Source of the DNA: Arbacia lixula
Taxonomy: Eukaryota > Echinodermata > Echinoidea > Arbacioida > Arbaciidae
Assembly (NCBI GenBank): GCA_963669155.1
Contig: OZ022584.1
Span: 1,291,740-1,355,739 of the forward strand
DNA length: 64,000 nucleotides
Direction: 5' to 3'
A model generated the notes under the pieces. It did not search any database, had not been told where the DNA came from, and saw only the letters and a program-made list of their open reading frames with translations. A program made the translations under genes and the position numbers. Numbering within the stretch: position 1 is the first letter of the stretch; every line of letters begins with the position of its first letter. Below are positions 23,861-36,925 of this stretch, in pieces.

Positions 23861-24973
23861 ACCCCCCCCCCCTTTTCTCTCTCTCTCTCCATCTCTCGCT
23901 CTCTATCTATCGCGTTCTTCCTCTGCCATGTGAATGTCAGCATCATCTTAATCGTATTCAGATGTCAGTTGAATACGATCTTATTTTGTTTCAAAAAAGG
24001 AATGTAAAACCTCGAATTAGGACGAAGTGAGAACGATGACACAATTTCGTGGCCATATCCAATGTTTATCAAATCTCACGCCCCTCTGATATTCACTTGG
24101 CGCTGAGATTATCTGCAAGTGTTTTTTTTTTTACTAAAGTCGAACTGATTCAATCCATATTTAGCCTGCGCAACGTATAGCAAACCAAGTGACACATCGT
24201 TTGCAAAATGTCAAATGTATTCTATATTTGTAAAAATAAAATAGATTTTTGAAATGCTGGCTTTTCTGTTAAACGGGGAGCAAGTGAAATGCCGGCTTAC
24301 CATTGCAATTCTACAAATCAAAACCTGAGGCATTGTTTACTTCGGTATGTTCACCAACTTATCGTCTTTGAGTGGTGCGACTTTTGACGTCACTCCTTCA
24401 ATCTCCATCGTTTGTTTAAACAAATCGTGTAATGAAATAAAGTTTATTGAACGCTGTATTGAGGGGATGGTGGTGCAGACATTGATATGTTAATCTATGC
24501 ATTATTTTGGAAGTCATAATGAATTAAATACCCAGCATTTGTAAGACCCACTGAAATAAACGATTACAAAGACAAATTCCGATTTTTTTTTTGTCATTTA
24601 TAACAATTGACCTTTTATGCCAGGATATTCTCAATTATAATTGTATTGTAATGTGATTGTAATCTAATCGCAGAATAGCACCTGTACATTTTGAGTATTA
24701 TAGTTGCTATTCACTTGGTTTTAAGAATAAAAGGAAGTAAGGCTGGCAAAGTTTCGTCTAAAAAGAATGGGTTTTCCATGTGTATTCATTTCCCATACGG
24801 AAATGGTTGTAAGCATCCAGGATATGACTTTGTGGTATACCAGTATAATCAATAAACCGGAGCGTCCTCAAACTCCGCCCTCTGTCCATGTATTTCGTAG
24901 AGTAGAATTCACGTGAAATCAAAGACAGGGTTTTTGCAGGTCAAGGTAAATCAAATTTTGTGTCAATAATTGA
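22761..24973. other. Non-coding stretch with large CT/GA arrays
   Basis: No gene recognised. At 23043-23105 the sequence gattgattgatttatttatt, read on the minus strand, ends in an (AATC)n tail like those of some non-LTR elements. This is weak evidence. A perfect TGACGTCA sits at 24385. Confidence 0.5.
23229..23912. repeat. Cluster of (GA)n and (CT)n microsatellites
   Basis: GA-rich DNA lies at about 23229-23330, pure CT at 23629-23699, and CT with a C-run at 23774-23908. The two strand-opposed arrays could pair as purine/pyrimidine foldbacks. All long frames over them are artefacts. Confidence 0.95.
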
Positions 24974-25233
24974 ACTGGAAACTGACTTAATGCTGAGTTA
25001 GAGTGATCGCTAGATTTTAAGGAGGTTTTGAACGGGTCGTTCTTAACCTCTCGGTTCTTGTAGCTAGACTGTCTGCCATAGTGCATACCTTCAATGCGAG
25101 CAACTCCCGCTGCCCGACGCATCGCGCACTGGCAGGGGCAGCACGATTATGGATGTATTATGAATGGTCGCTATGTTTCAAACGTAAAGACAGATAGTTT
25201 TTCACTTTTCTTGGATAATATCGTAAAGCTCTG
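24974..25233 (+). repeat. Dispersed repeat R3, copy 1
   Basis: Shares with 32306-32467 the ordered blocks ctggaaactgactt, gcgagcaa, gcatcgcgc, gggcag or gggaca, ttatgaatg, tcaaacg and atagtttttcacttttc, then tcgt-aagct-tga. Copy 1 has about 100 extra bases in its first half. Confidence 0.7.
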
Positions 25234-25373
25234 ACTGATTGATTTCATACAGAGTATGCTGCTGATTCATGTCGAGATTCGTGACTTGCAAATAGTTTCC
25301 CTGTATTTAAAGGTTTTGTCTCCCTTTTGCAGACAAAAAACAAACTCTAAATATGTTACTCATTGCGGGTAGA

Positions 25374-25657
25374 TTGCTAGTGATAATCGTTGGTCTTGCA
25401 ATGTATCGAAAAAGATCACGACTTTTCGTGCGCCGCTGCAACACTTCGTCAGGTGTGATACAAAATTGTAGTAAGTAGGGGTTTAAATACCCTATGTTCA
25501 GTGCAATGCACTAACCGAGACCTACTCATAAACCGGGCAACCTTCTTGCTCCAACGCTCGTATCTAAGTATCTAAGTGTTGCAGCGGCGCACAAAACGTC
25601 ATGATCTTTTTAGATTCCGTTGATCATACATTGCGAGACAAGCGATTATTACTAGCA
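25374..25657. repeat. Inverted repeat with 72-84 bp arms
   Basis: The left arm 25374-25445 and the right arm 25574-25657 pair closely. Both carry gtgcgccgctgcaacact or its inverse, aaagatca-gac, and gcaatgtat. The right arm has about 10 extra bases. A partial copy of the left arm recurs at 29291-29387. MITE-like; no coding. Confidence 0.85.
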
Positions 25658-26877
25658 AAAACGAATTCATTCGAACTTTGCATGAACCTTGGGAACAGTA
25701 TCAATCTTTTTTTTTCATACGAAACTGTACACTTCGCCAAATAATTTGCTCTTCCCTATGTTGTGCAAAAACGCATCAAGTGGACAACGCGTTACCAGTA
25801 ATGTAGAACTCAAATCAGGAATGATAAAACTATTATATTGTAAGTTAGCTCTCAGGCTAAGCTTCTTTTAATTAGCAATTTATTTAATTTGCACTTTATA
25901 CTGATATCTTATCTCGAGGTTGACGTGCATACAGCATTTATCTGATTGATTCGATTAGATGTTGATGTTCAAATATAACATCGTCCAAGTAAAAGTCTGC
26001 AAGTACGCGACTTTATTTTAGACAACCTGCCAAAATATTAATTTGAAATATATCGGTAAATATCAATAAGTTCATGAGTTCTTTGGGTTTTTTGTTTTTT
26101 GTTTTTTGTGTTGCGCATCGCGCTGTTCGCCTCGATTCCGGGAAGTGCAAATTTCATTCGCAGATATTGTCTCGTGGATTTGTCCTCAGGAATAATATTA
26201 TTCCTGACCGCAATCACTGTTACAGCAACACATTCGCCACCACATCCTTGCGATTCGCTGCAAAGTCGGTCCTACGTCCTAATTGCGTGCATCTCTCTAC
26301 ATTCCAACAGCTCATGAATCAAAACACGTGACGTTCCATACTCTTACGCCCGAAGATACCTTCGAGAAAAAGTGGCGTCCATTATCATACTTGTTCAGAA
26401 TCTGCTTCTATTTCTGCCTAACATACCGAGTCGCATCTTGCTGTCAGTCTGTCACCTACGTCATTGGAAAATATGTCCCGCTCTGTTTTTCCCTCGCTCT
26501 GTATATGGTGACGCGATATTATGCAGGTGAGACAATGATAGGGGGAGACCAGTGAAGATGACAGCTAAAGGTGCAAACATGTTTTGCTGACAATTAGTAT
26601 GAGAAAACATGTATACAGACAGCTCTTCTGATTTCTTACGTCAGAGTTGTCGTGGAGCATCTTGAAGACGGTCACACAATGATGCCTCCTCATGTTTCAT
26701 GAGCAGATGAGACTCACTGCATCTTGATTTTAATCATGTTTTTTTCTGCGACCCCTCGATCCGTCTTAACTTGTACATCGTAAGGATTATCATAACAATG
26801 CCTTTGTTTCGAAGTGTTCTGATGCCTTTTATGTTGACAGTCATTCAGTCAGCTCCACAGCTCTTCTTTATAACAAC
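25658..26877. other. Non-coding stretch, no gene recognised
   Basis: The open frames at 26074-26331 and nearby have no recognisable domain or signal. I see no repeats or RNA gene here. Confidence 0.5.
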
Positions 26878-27046
26878 AGTGCCATTCTCATTGGGCTTAA
26901 AAAAATGCGAAGTTAGAAAAATCGAAAAGTTACGGGCAGGGACAATAAGACCATTCGGCTTTTGGTACGGTTGCTAGGCAGCTTTTCACCCTAACTTCTA
27001 AATTTTTCTAACTTCGCGTTTTTTTAGGCCCAATGAGAATGGTACT
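26878..27046. repeat. Palindromic MITE-like element, family C copy 1
   Basis: The inverted ends agtgccattctcattgggc and gcccaatgagaatggtact pair with one mismatch. Next inside come inverted gcgaagttagaaaaat and atttttctaacttcgcg. A second copy lies at 35559-35732. Confidence 0.9.
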
Positions 27047-27377
27047 AATGATACCTTTTCGCAGTAAACGCTCATCGGCTCACGGAATTTCGCTTATTTT
27101 AATAGTTTTGTATATTCTGGGGAACTTGTTAAGGCGATATCCAGTGTGGACCTAGATGCAGTATGCTAAGTCGTAAGCAACACTGCTAGATGCTCTCCTT
27201 CTCGTCTGAAACGATGACCACAATAGCCACATGCACAAAAAAAAATCAATAATGCAGCTGATTTTTCTTGATTTTCTTGCCCTCTCTCTATCACCACCAT
27301 CACATATGCACACGTGTTCGTATTGGGCAGTATTTAAAGATGTGATTTAACTTGGACCGCGTACTAAACACAGACTA

Positions 27378-27540
27378 ACTTTATGGGCCGCAAAATTAAT
27401 CATCTGATGCTGTCACAAAATTATTGATTTTAATCACAACAGTGGGTGATTTCAATTACTCGCTTTGATTTATATGTGAACAAACTCAATATATAATAGT
27501 GATTCCGGGGACAAAATCAATTAAAATTATAAATAAAAAT
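27378..27540. repeat. Dispersed repeat R2, copy 2
   Basis: Same family and orientation as 4700-4868. Shared blocks include aatcatctga, attgatttt, gatttcaatta, aaactcaata and agtgattcc. The two copies are diverged, so the insertions are not recent. Confidence 0.75.
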
Positions 27541-28810
27541 AACCACTGTTCTGAGTACGGGAAATTGAGTACAAAAGACAGAAACTGTAGCACTTCAAGC
27601 GAATGAACTGCGTCGCTTTACCTGCTTGTTTGTTTGTTGGTTTTTATCATTAATTTCATTTTTGTTGGGGGCATAAAGACAAGTGTTCAAACCTCTCACT
27701 CAGTACCAAGATACAAAAACCTCATTGGTTTGATACACATGTGACTGAGAAGGTAAACATAAAACTCATGGAACCGTCAGAAATCTACGAGGAGCCGAAC
27801 GCTTGAAAACGTCATGGTCGTCCTCACACTCTTCAAATGCAGAATACGTTGCCTTACTTGTCGCATCATTATCAAGTTCTCGACTTTTAATTAACATGAT
27901 GATGACAGGATACAAGCACATTCGAAATAGATTCCGTGGGTATACATCACGTATAGCATGCTTGATATTGCAGGTCTTGTCGGTGTATGACGTCATAATG
28001 TCGTCACTATACGGCTTCTCGTCGTTCATGCATATTGCATGGTATTTAATTATCCGGCGTCTGTTTGTCAGTCCGTGCTAGGGTGTGATCTGATATCAAT
28101 TAATGATGTATACTGACCGGTGTGTTAGGTGCGATCGGAATACAAATGTGTGATAATCAAATGAAGAAGCTTTCGTGGCACAGGCGACTGAATAACATCT
28201 TGATTATACTCATGTCAACCAAGCTTATAACATATATCCACTCATGTGTAATAATAGTATCTTCTTTATTTAGCTGTCAGTTAAAATATCCTTAATTAAT
28301 TTTGGTAACCTCACCTTCTTCTTCAATATTTTCTTCTTCAACAGTGTCTTTTCTTATTATTATCATTAATATCCTTTTTCGTTTAACTCGAATGTTTTGA
28401 TGGTTATTTTCTTCTTCTCTCCCTCTCTTTCTAATAATACTCATTTTGATACTTTCATGGTCATCGTCATCTTCTGTACTTTATTCTTATTTCTATTTTT
28501 CCCGCTATTTCTTTTTTTATTTATGCATCTTCAATTTTCGCTTTGAGCATGCAATGCTAATATCGGTGTTGCAAAAGAAACGGATATAACTTGACATCAA
28601 TTTCCACATAATCGTAAAATCTGAATACTTTTACACTGTACTATTTCTATTCAATATTATTTTGTGAGGGTTTGCATGGAGTGTGTTCGTAATCTCTGTG
28701 TGTAATGAAAGGTGTATTCGTATTTCCCGCTTTTAATTAAGCGTGAATTCGGAATTATCTTGCGGTACGACTACAGATCCGGCATGAGTGATTGTGGAAG
28801 ATCTTACCGC
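27541..28810. other. Non-coding stretch, no gene recognised
   Basis: AT-rich. One perfect TGACGTCA lies at 27988. Nothing else stands out. Confidence 0.5.
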
Positions 28811-29289
28811 ATGAATCCTGAGTATAGGCGTGGTAGTAGGAGGGACAGACCAAGGTACAAGTAAGTTACAAAGAAACAAATAGTTCCTGTATCAAGCGTA
28901 TATCATGAGTTCAAGGATTATTTGCGTGAACAATCACGCCATGCTTTGTTTACTTTCCTGTTGTATTCATGCATATTATATTTTGTTTCGATGATAGTGA
29001 TGATGATGATGATGATGATAGTTATCATAAGTAGTAGTAATGGTGGTGGTGGTAAAAGTGATATTAGTAGTATTAGTATGAATCCTGAGTTTAGGCGTGG
29101 TAGTAGGAGGGAGAGACCACATTACAGGATACCGAGAAAAAACTAGTTCCTGAATTAAGCGTAGTACCATACGTTCATGGATCATTGCGTTAAAAATCAC
29201 GCCATGTTTGTTCACTATCCTGTTGTATTCATGCGCATTGTAGTTTGTTATGATGATGATGATGATAATTATTATAAGTAGTAATGATG
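28811..29289 (+). repeat. Tandem duplication, 267-bp period, ending in trinucleotide repeats
   Basis: Unit 1 starts at 28811 and unit 2 at 29078, both with atgaatcctgagt, taggcgtggtagtaggaggg. Both continue through tagttcctg, atcacgccatg, and cctgttgtattcatgc to a (GAT)n run and agtagtaatg. Unit 2 is shorter (about 212 bases) because its trinucleotide part is shorter. Confidence 0.9.
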
Positions 29290-29290
29290 C

Positions 29291-29387
29291 TAAATATGTT
29301 ACTCATTGCGGATAAATGGCTACTGATAATCGTTTGTCTCGCAATGTAAGGTGAACGGAATCGAAAAGATCACGACGTTTCGTGCGC
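29291..29387 (+). repeat. Partial copy of the 25.4-kb inverted repeat arm
   Basis: taaatatgttactcattgcg, then gataatcgt-tgtct-gcaatgta and aaagatcacgac-tttcgtgcgc, match 25348-25433 in order. The match stops where the (AGT)n array starts. Confidence 0.85.
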
Positions 29388-29415
29388 ATTAGTAGTAATG
29401 ATGTTAACAATATTA

Positions 29416-29467
<52 letters not shown>

Positions 29468-29470
29468 GAG

Positions 29471-29530
<60 letters not shown>

Positions 29531-29643
29531 AAGTAGTAGAGGTAATAGAAGAAGAAGTAGTAGTAGAAAAAGTACTACTAGAAGTAGTAGTAGTAGTAGT
29601 ACTAGAAGTAGTAGTAGGAGTAGAAAACTAGTAGTAATAAGCC

Positions 29644-29738
<95 letters not shown>

Positions 29739-29755
29739 TTAGTAGAAGAAGAATT
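29388..29755. repeat. (AGT)n trinucleotide array
   Basis: About 370 bases of AGT/GTA repeat with scattered AGA and AGG units. Some frames read through as poly-Ser, poly-Val, poly-Leu or poly-Thr. These are repeat artefacts. Confidence 0.95.
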
Positions 29756-30095
29756 TGGACAGGTCGTAGAACTAGTGGTTAAAATAGTTATAGCAATAGC
29801 TATATATCTATTTTCATCATCATCATGCCTATGACATGTTATTATAATGGTGGTCATACAATGCTTGAGGTGCAGTATTTCTTGACCATGAGCGAGAAGA
29901 GCCATAGGCTTGTCGTAGTTTAATCAGTTCATGAAGGCGAACAGCACCGTCATAATGATATAAGTGCGAGTGCGAGGGTCACAGTAATTATTGACCGCCA
30001 TACGTTGATACATTGGTTTCTAACCGACCATTTCTACGGCAAGACGAGATAGCATTGGCCTTAACTTTTTGACGCGGCGCCCACTCCTCCCTTCC

Positions 30096-30149
<54 letters not shown>

Positions 30150-32305
30150 CTCTATCTCTCTCTCTCACACATTCTGACCCGCTTCCACTATCTCTGTGTC
30201 TAATGAGTCGAAGAAAGTAGGAATATCATTAGTAGTGTTATATCTTACAAACGAAAACCCACAAATGAACACTTGTGACTAAAGTGAAAGCAAAAATGTG
30301 AAAGCGTAAGATTGCGAATACTCTTCCAGGACTTATATGAACATGTACTTAATCATTCACTTATATTTATACGTGTTGGTCATACAAACAAAACAAGAAA
30401 CCATTACTTGCTAAGGAAGACAAGATAACCATAATGTATGCCAAGCAAAGATGTATTTATTGATCATTTGATTGTACATGACTTGTATACTTATTGACCG
30501 GATGACAAAACGTTTCGGATGACAAAAATATTTAATGATAATTATAATGAGGCGGGGAAAATGAACTTGGAACATACCAAATGGGTGGGCGGAGATTAAG
30601 CGATTAAGTGGGGGATTAGGGATTTGAAGATAAGAGGTCATGAGGGATTATGGTTTGGCTTGTAGTTAGGTTAGGTATTTGTAATTGTTTTAAATTGGAT
30701 TTACGTGTATTTGTTCTATTGTGATGAACATGATCTTCATTTTAGTTTGTATTGTTTCACTTTTCTTGTAGGTTTTGCTCTTATCTGTAGAATGTTTTCT
30801 TAACCACTGGAAGAACAGCTGTGTCATGAGTATGGGTGGATCCAGCCGTGTACTAATTCTATTCTTTCTGTAGATCCATAGATACTGAATAAAGAACGAA
30901 TGGTTTAGTGGAAGAATATTAGTGTGATAGAAAGGGAGATGACAACATAGATGCAGATAGGGTATTATTAAAGAGACGGGATAGAGATAGATGGAGAGGT
31001 GCGGGCAGAAAACTAGAGTGAGTGGGAGATACACAGAGTGGGTTGAAAGAAATGCAAGTAAACATATTAGATGGGAAAAGAGAAAGTTCCAGAGGTGTGA
31101 AATGACGCTATACAGTGATTGGATTACGCTCCACGATCGTAATGATGGTCGTTCCAGGGATATGCGATTACTCATCTCCATGGTCGTACATATCGCACTG
31201 TGCGGATAGCGTGTAGACCGTGGTGTAGACAGTCACGTGTTGTCATGGTAAACCGCAGAGAATCTCATGCGAAGTTTCACCTGCTTGTTAGTATATATCA
31301 ATTATAAGTGTTGGCGCAAACCATTGTTATTGTCTTATTATTGTCTATGCTGTGTGTCTTTTAAGTGAAATGCAGACAAGAGAGAATAGGGACGGACAGA
31401 TGCAGGAAATGAGAGATCTTTCTACAGAGGTATGGAAAGGAGAGACGAGGGAAAGCAAGGGGAAGGGAAGAGAGAGAGAGGAGGGTAGGAAAGGGAGAGA
31501 AAACAAGAGAGGGAGAGAGTGTTACATCCTGGGGGAACACGGAGGTATACGTCATTATATCAGAAGAAATGAAGAAGTTACTGGAAGGGGTACCCTACGC
31601 TCATCATTAAATTTTCCACCTTGCAATGTATTGCGCGAGGTTGCGTGAACCAGGGCTGGGGATGACCAGACTGTCGCACACACCACGTGGTGAGGATGAC
31701 GTCACATCGTGAATGCATGTCGTCATCCTCTACAAAGTTGGCATCCTTCCGTGTCAGCGTTGCCGCGATGTTATGATCATGGTGATGCGAAAATTAAATC
31801 AGCGGGGTGCGTATCATATCTTTCGGGGAGTAAGTGCAGAGCTGAATATCTTACAGATCCGGAAGCGTTGTTTTTCCGTGTAGTCCTATTCTCTTCCAAT
31901 TGGGAACGAAGGCTTGGTTAGAGCAAACGTAATCAGTACATGTATTTAGCTTTTAAATTGGCAGCACTATTTTGTTTACTTATATTTTTACTATAAAACA
32001 GAACGTTTATTCAACTATGAAATATAACGCCAACAACCAACAATAAGGTAATGATTATTGTGCCAAATTAAAGAACAAAAGTGTGATTTCCACCTTTTCA
32101 GCTCGTTACCAGATTATAGATTTAGTTATCATGACCCTTATTTTGCCAAAAATGCCATAACTGTCAGAAATTGATTCATCTTGAGTAGAAATTCACGCTC
32201 TTTTATGCGATGCATCTACTGTTACGATACGATAAAGACAGAATGTCCCTTTTGCAGCTCAAAATGGAAGATTATACTGTATTCGAACTTCCCTTCCAAT
32301 GATAG
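29756..32305. other. Non-coding stretch with one CT array
   Basis: No gene recognised. (CT)n at 30099-30168 and a purine-rich plus strand at about 30900-31530. The latter explains the long hydrophobic minus-strand frame at 30690-31181. TGACGTCA at 31697. Confidence 0.5.
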
Positions 32306-32467
32306 AGCTGGAAACTGACTTCAAGCGAAATTAGTCCTTTCCACGGTGCATAACGAGAGCAATAATTTGTTCGCATCGCGCGCTGAGAGGGACAATACTG
32401 TTATGAATGTTCAAACGAAAACAAGGATAGTTTTTCACTTTTCCTGAAAATGTTCGTGAAGCTATGA
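32306..32467 (+). repeat. Dispersed repeat R3, copy 2
   Basis: Partner of 24974-25233, shorter by an internal deletion or lacking an insertion. It is preceded by tgtcccttttgcagctcaaaat. A related gtcccttttgcaagcttaaa occurs at about 37280, so that leader may be a wider repeat. Confidence 0.7.
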
Positions 32468-33354
32468 AAGTGAAATGTCATGCACGTTATTGTAAGGGTA
32501 TACCACTGATCCCTGCCGAGTTTCATGACAAATGCAAATGGGACATCTTGTCATATCCTAATCCTAATCCTTCACCTTAGTACTGAGCCTCAACCCTTAC
32601 CCTAACCCCTAAACAGCAGTGTGTGCATTTAGACGAAAGGGGGACATAAAGAAAAGGGCGAGGTACCAATGACAAAATAAGAATGGTGAAGAAAGAAGCA
32701 ATTAATGTATTGTTGATGTCGCGAATAATTAGTGATTAAGCTCAATATAGTCTTAATTTTGTACGTTACAGTAGGTATTCCAACGAGTTTACAGGGGGGG
32801 GTTTTTATATATATAATAGAGCAATAAGTTCCATCACATGAAACATCTGACGTTAAAGAGGATACTATTATGCAGTGTGCTCAAACGAATGTTTAAAAAA
32901 GGAGAGAATGGTTATAAGCGAGAAGAAAATCGAAGTAATGATTAATACTGTATGATGATGGCGAATCAATGTTCAGCAGAACGGCAAAGGGGAATAATGG
33001 TAGTATGAAGAGTATGACAGTAATGGATCATGATCACCATTCGTATTCCTAATCCAAACTATGATTCGATATGATTCGACTCTCCATGTTTTTTTTCTGA
33101 GAACACGTTGATTGTTTCATGTCTGATTGTATTGAAGAGTATTCCTAGGTTGAGAACATGTACCCAGATGTTCTTTATTGGAATACATTCACTCATTTCA
33201 GTTAATCAAGAAGGCTGATGGCGAGTGATTTTAGGGGGTGGGCGTTGTGTGATCTGCGTCATGGCGAGTGGAAAAGTCATTCCATTTTAAAGGTATGGGA
33301 TAGAAGCGGTTATTATTGCGGGCTGCAATCATGGCATACATTTATCAAAGGGAA
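32468..33354. other. Non-coding stretch, no gene recognised
   Basis: AT-rich DNA with no recognisable repeat or coding exon. Confidence 0.5.
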
Positions 33355-33712
33355 AGTCTACCCCAAAGTTAAGTTGTTTTTGATAAACGCAGTAATATCA
33401 AAGAAACATGTACGCGAATGTTTTACGAAACTCCGTCAAAGGAAAAATATATCATTATACACATGTTTTACACACATACCTCTGTGAAAAAGATTTATTC
33501 CTTTATTAAAAAACAGAAGGAGAATATACATATTTATGGAATTATACAGCACACAACATAATGGGAGAGCATCTCACACGTGACGTCACAAACTAAACAT
33601 TTTAACCAGACATAACTTTCTTGTCCCTTAACGGATTTTCGTCACACTTTCACCAATATGTTTCTGTTGTTTGTTTTTTTAAAACCACTTTAGGATGGAC
33701 TTTCCCTTTAAT
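33355..33712. repeat. Long foldback element with about 100-bp arms
   Basis: The left arm begins tcaaagggaaagtctacccc, and the right arm ends with the inverse gatggactttccctttaatg. The arms stay related inward through gaaacat and the aaaatcc/ggatttt pieces. TGACGTCA lies inside at 33581. Such AAAGGGAAAGTCC elements are common in echinoderms (recollection). Confidence 0.75.
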
Positions 33713-33814
33713 GTTCTTCCGTCATCCCCGGGGTCCAGATTTCACTTAATTTCAACGATTTTATCAGTTTTAGATGATGCTCTCCTAGTGTATGTATCCT
33801 GGATTCAAACTTGG

Positions 33815-33945
33815 TCAAAGGGGAACTCCAGTCTGAAAAAAAAAACTTCCTCTTAACAGAAGCAGAAAAATCTAAGAAGCAGAACAAGAACAGCGTGAGG
33901 AAAATCAGACATCAAATGAGAAAGTTGTGAATACATAATGTAATT
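33815..33945 (+). repeat. Dispersed repeat R5, copy 2
   Basis: Begins tcaaaggggaactccagtct and matches 11852-11970 in ordered blocks. Diverged copy. Confidence 0.6.
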
Positions 33946-35558
33946 CGAGTTCATCTTTAGGTAGGACGGCGCTCCTTCGATTGCCTGTGGTAGTTTTTGC
34001 CACTACGATCCCCTTTAACTGTACTAAGCATGGGATAAGTGATTTAGTGTTTTGGTCATGACTTTAGTTCTCGCCGTTATTCGCCCACGTCGTGAATCTT
34101 CTTCACATCACCCCTACTACCGGTAGTCTAGTTTCTAGACTGTGGATTGTGTGAACACACAACCGCGTCTGTGAACAGAACAACTATGTCTAGTAACAAA
34201 GACCACGCTCTCTCTGTCACTTGGTTGTGTGAAGGGGAAAAGAAAGAAGGGAGAGGGCGTAGTCTGTTTTACCAGACACAATAATAGATGTTGACAGACT
34301 CGGTTATGTCCATGCACTTCACAGCATAGAAAATAGTCTACCCTCCCACATACAGTAACCCATCACCTTCTAGCCTGGCTAACAGGCTGCTGTGCATTTT
34401 CTATCATAACTACAATATTCAACAAACAGGTCTGGCTGTAGTAGACTAATCATTTTCAATTTCTTTGGCCTGGACCTAGAAAAGAGAAGAATGATACAGT
34501 AACTAGTCTTAGAGTACTAGACTCTATTTTGTAAGTTCGGATTAGAAATGTCTAAAAGCCTGGAAACCAGACTAATGACCGCCTTGCTGTACTGCCAAGG
34601 TGTGTCATAGGTCGGGCAGCTGGGGTAAGAATGCCGTGACTGCTGTTCTCCCCTTGGACTTCCCGTCTCTCATGGTTAAGGTTATTACGGGGATGGCTGG
34701 TGTATACAGTGTGATAGCATCGAGTCCAGATCTCCTACTTCATGTACTTTGTTTTCCCCGTATTGGCATCGATAAAAGAGTGCACTGCCGATCTATATAT
34801 TTGTGGTGGAGGGTCTGTGGACCACAGGCATCAAATTCAATTCAAATCAATTCTTTATTCATTCTTTTTCATGAATAATGAATTTAAGGTTTCACCAGAC
34901 CAATGGCTTGTGAAGTGAAGTTTCCTTTTTCCTACCCTGGCCTAGACGCCCTTTTATTTTCTTATTGTTGTTATAAATTGTACAATATTGAAAAACCGAC
35001 TAAATAATACAACTATTAGTTATAATGATTTGCATGTAATCATTATGTGAACGAGCCGTCGAAGGTGATGAGTGGAGTGTGTTAAATATGAAGCATTGAA
35101 GTAAGACTATCTGCGTGGGTACATTCTATCAACGTTGGATGCTGAATATGTTCAGTAAATCAAGACCAGCGAACTGTGAGTTTAAGTAATATCTGACTGT
35201 CTAGACTAACTGAAATATTTGTATGTGTATGTAACAGTGCTAACTCTACTTTATTTATTGATATTGATGTATTGTAGAATTAACGACGTTTGAAACAATA
35301 ATCTTTCAGCAGGCAGGCGTTCAAAACAGGAACGTAAGTACTTAACCTACATCAGTCACTTGTTAAATTTCCTGGTACAGGTTTGTACTAGAATATTTAG
35401 TGTGTGTAAAATTCAAGGAGGAGTAAGTAGGTTTGTATGCGAAATGCGAACAGTATACTTCTTTCCGGATTTCTTCGAGATATCCTCCCATGATATTCTG
35501 ATGCCGGACAGAGCGCGCTACCGAAACGTCGAAACCGCTTCTCCCTCTTTGGGATATT
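33946..35558. other. Non-coding stretch, no gene recognised
   Basis: No gene recognised. At 34832-34870 a caattcaaatcaattctttattc run resembles an antisense non-LTR tail, which is weak. Nothing else stands out. Confidence 0.5.
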
Positions 35559-35732
35559 AATGCCATTCTCATTGGACTTAAAAATCGAGAAGTTAGACAA
35601 AGTTAGGGGATAGGGACAATTGGACGATTCGTCATTTGGTATGGTTGCTAGTCAACTTTCACCCTATTAACATGATTAACTTCGCGATTTTTCTAACTTC
35701 TAGATTTTTTAAGCCTTATGCGAATGGCACTA
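35559..35732. repeat. Palindromic MITE-like element, family C copy 2
   Basis: aatgccattctcattggact and the inverted agccttatgcgaatggcact form the ends. The middle (agggacaattgg, ggtatggttgctag, actttcaccct) matches copy 1 at 26878-27046. The two are clearly one family and moderately diverged. Confidence 0.85.
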
Positions 35733-35931
35733 TTGAGAAAAAATATTGTCATTTTGTCAAAAAAATAATTTTGTCCACTTCTCATAACTTTTTTTTCCGT
35801 CACCACACTCTATATCTCTGTGCCACCCCATATTTCGTCGGCTTGAATACCGTGAACTCGAACTAAAAGTAGTTTTGCGTAGGCCTATGTGTTATCAAAT
35901 CAACCCATCCTTTCATTTACATTCTATTTGT

Positions 35932-35982
<51 letters not shown>

Positions 35983-36925
35983 CAGCTCATTCGTCAAATA
36001 GTTAAATAGGATGCAACTACATCCTATTATCGAAAGTGTTTTGGTGGGTTTTTTTATTCTTTTTAAAAGTCGTTTTTATTTTCTGTCGTACCAGTCCCAT
36101 TTTCCGTGATGCCCGTGCCATTGTATCATGTTTCGATGTCTCATAATCATGATAATTATACCTGTATCTTTGTGTCTCGCCACTTGAACACAGCAATGAA
36201 CAGTGAACCTAACCCGTTAAACATGCATTCAAATGGCGAACATGATACGGGCAGGATGGTATTGGAAGGAGAAGGAACTCGAGCATAATACTTGCAAACA
36301 TCTGCATGAATACTAAAGCGTGCAAATGAATGTGAAAAGTATTCTACAATCATGGAAATGCTTTGATGTCCCATGCTCAGCACCGACATTTACCGGATGT
36401 CAGCTTAGAAATAAATATCTTTACTTGCCCATTTTGTCTCTAGAATCTTTGCTTTTAATCATGTTTTGTTTTGCAAATTTCAAGGAAGTTGAGGGCAACA
36501 CTACAAAAAGATCCTTTGTCCTGCTTTTTAAAGAAAGTAATAAGGAATAGTTCCAAACTCGGATGTATAAGATATTTGTATTACTTACAAACTTGACGAA
36601 TTTCTTTCCAACATCTTGAGAATTTCTGGGATTTAATCCTCTTCAAAATTATATTTGAAGCTGTGTAATATTGTAATAGTGCTTGCGTGCAGTTGAGATA
36701 TTTAATTGAAAAACTAGGAACAGAACAAGTCAAGTGAAATTAGATTTCACATTTATTTCGTTCTCTCAGAGAAGCTTTTGCCACACAATCGTGTTGGTTA
36801 TTAATATTGTTCAAACACCTAAAAAGCATATGTTGAGAAGACATAGCTTGTCGGCGCTGTTGAGCGTGGGTTGAAAGAAAGACGGTTGATTCACATCCTT
36901 CCATAACATATCCCTGGTACTGGTT
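35733..36925. other. Non-coding stretch with (GT)n
   Basis: (GT)n at 35929-35981. No gene recognised. Confidence 0.5.

Noticed and set aside
29303-29905. 200-codon minus frame rich in Thr and Leu, and poly-Ser/poly-Val plus frames
   Set aside because: Products of the AGT array.
30690-31181. 163-codon hydrophobic minus frame that could be a membrane protein
   Set aside because: It arises from a purine-rich plus strand. No splice or promoter context and no family resemblance.
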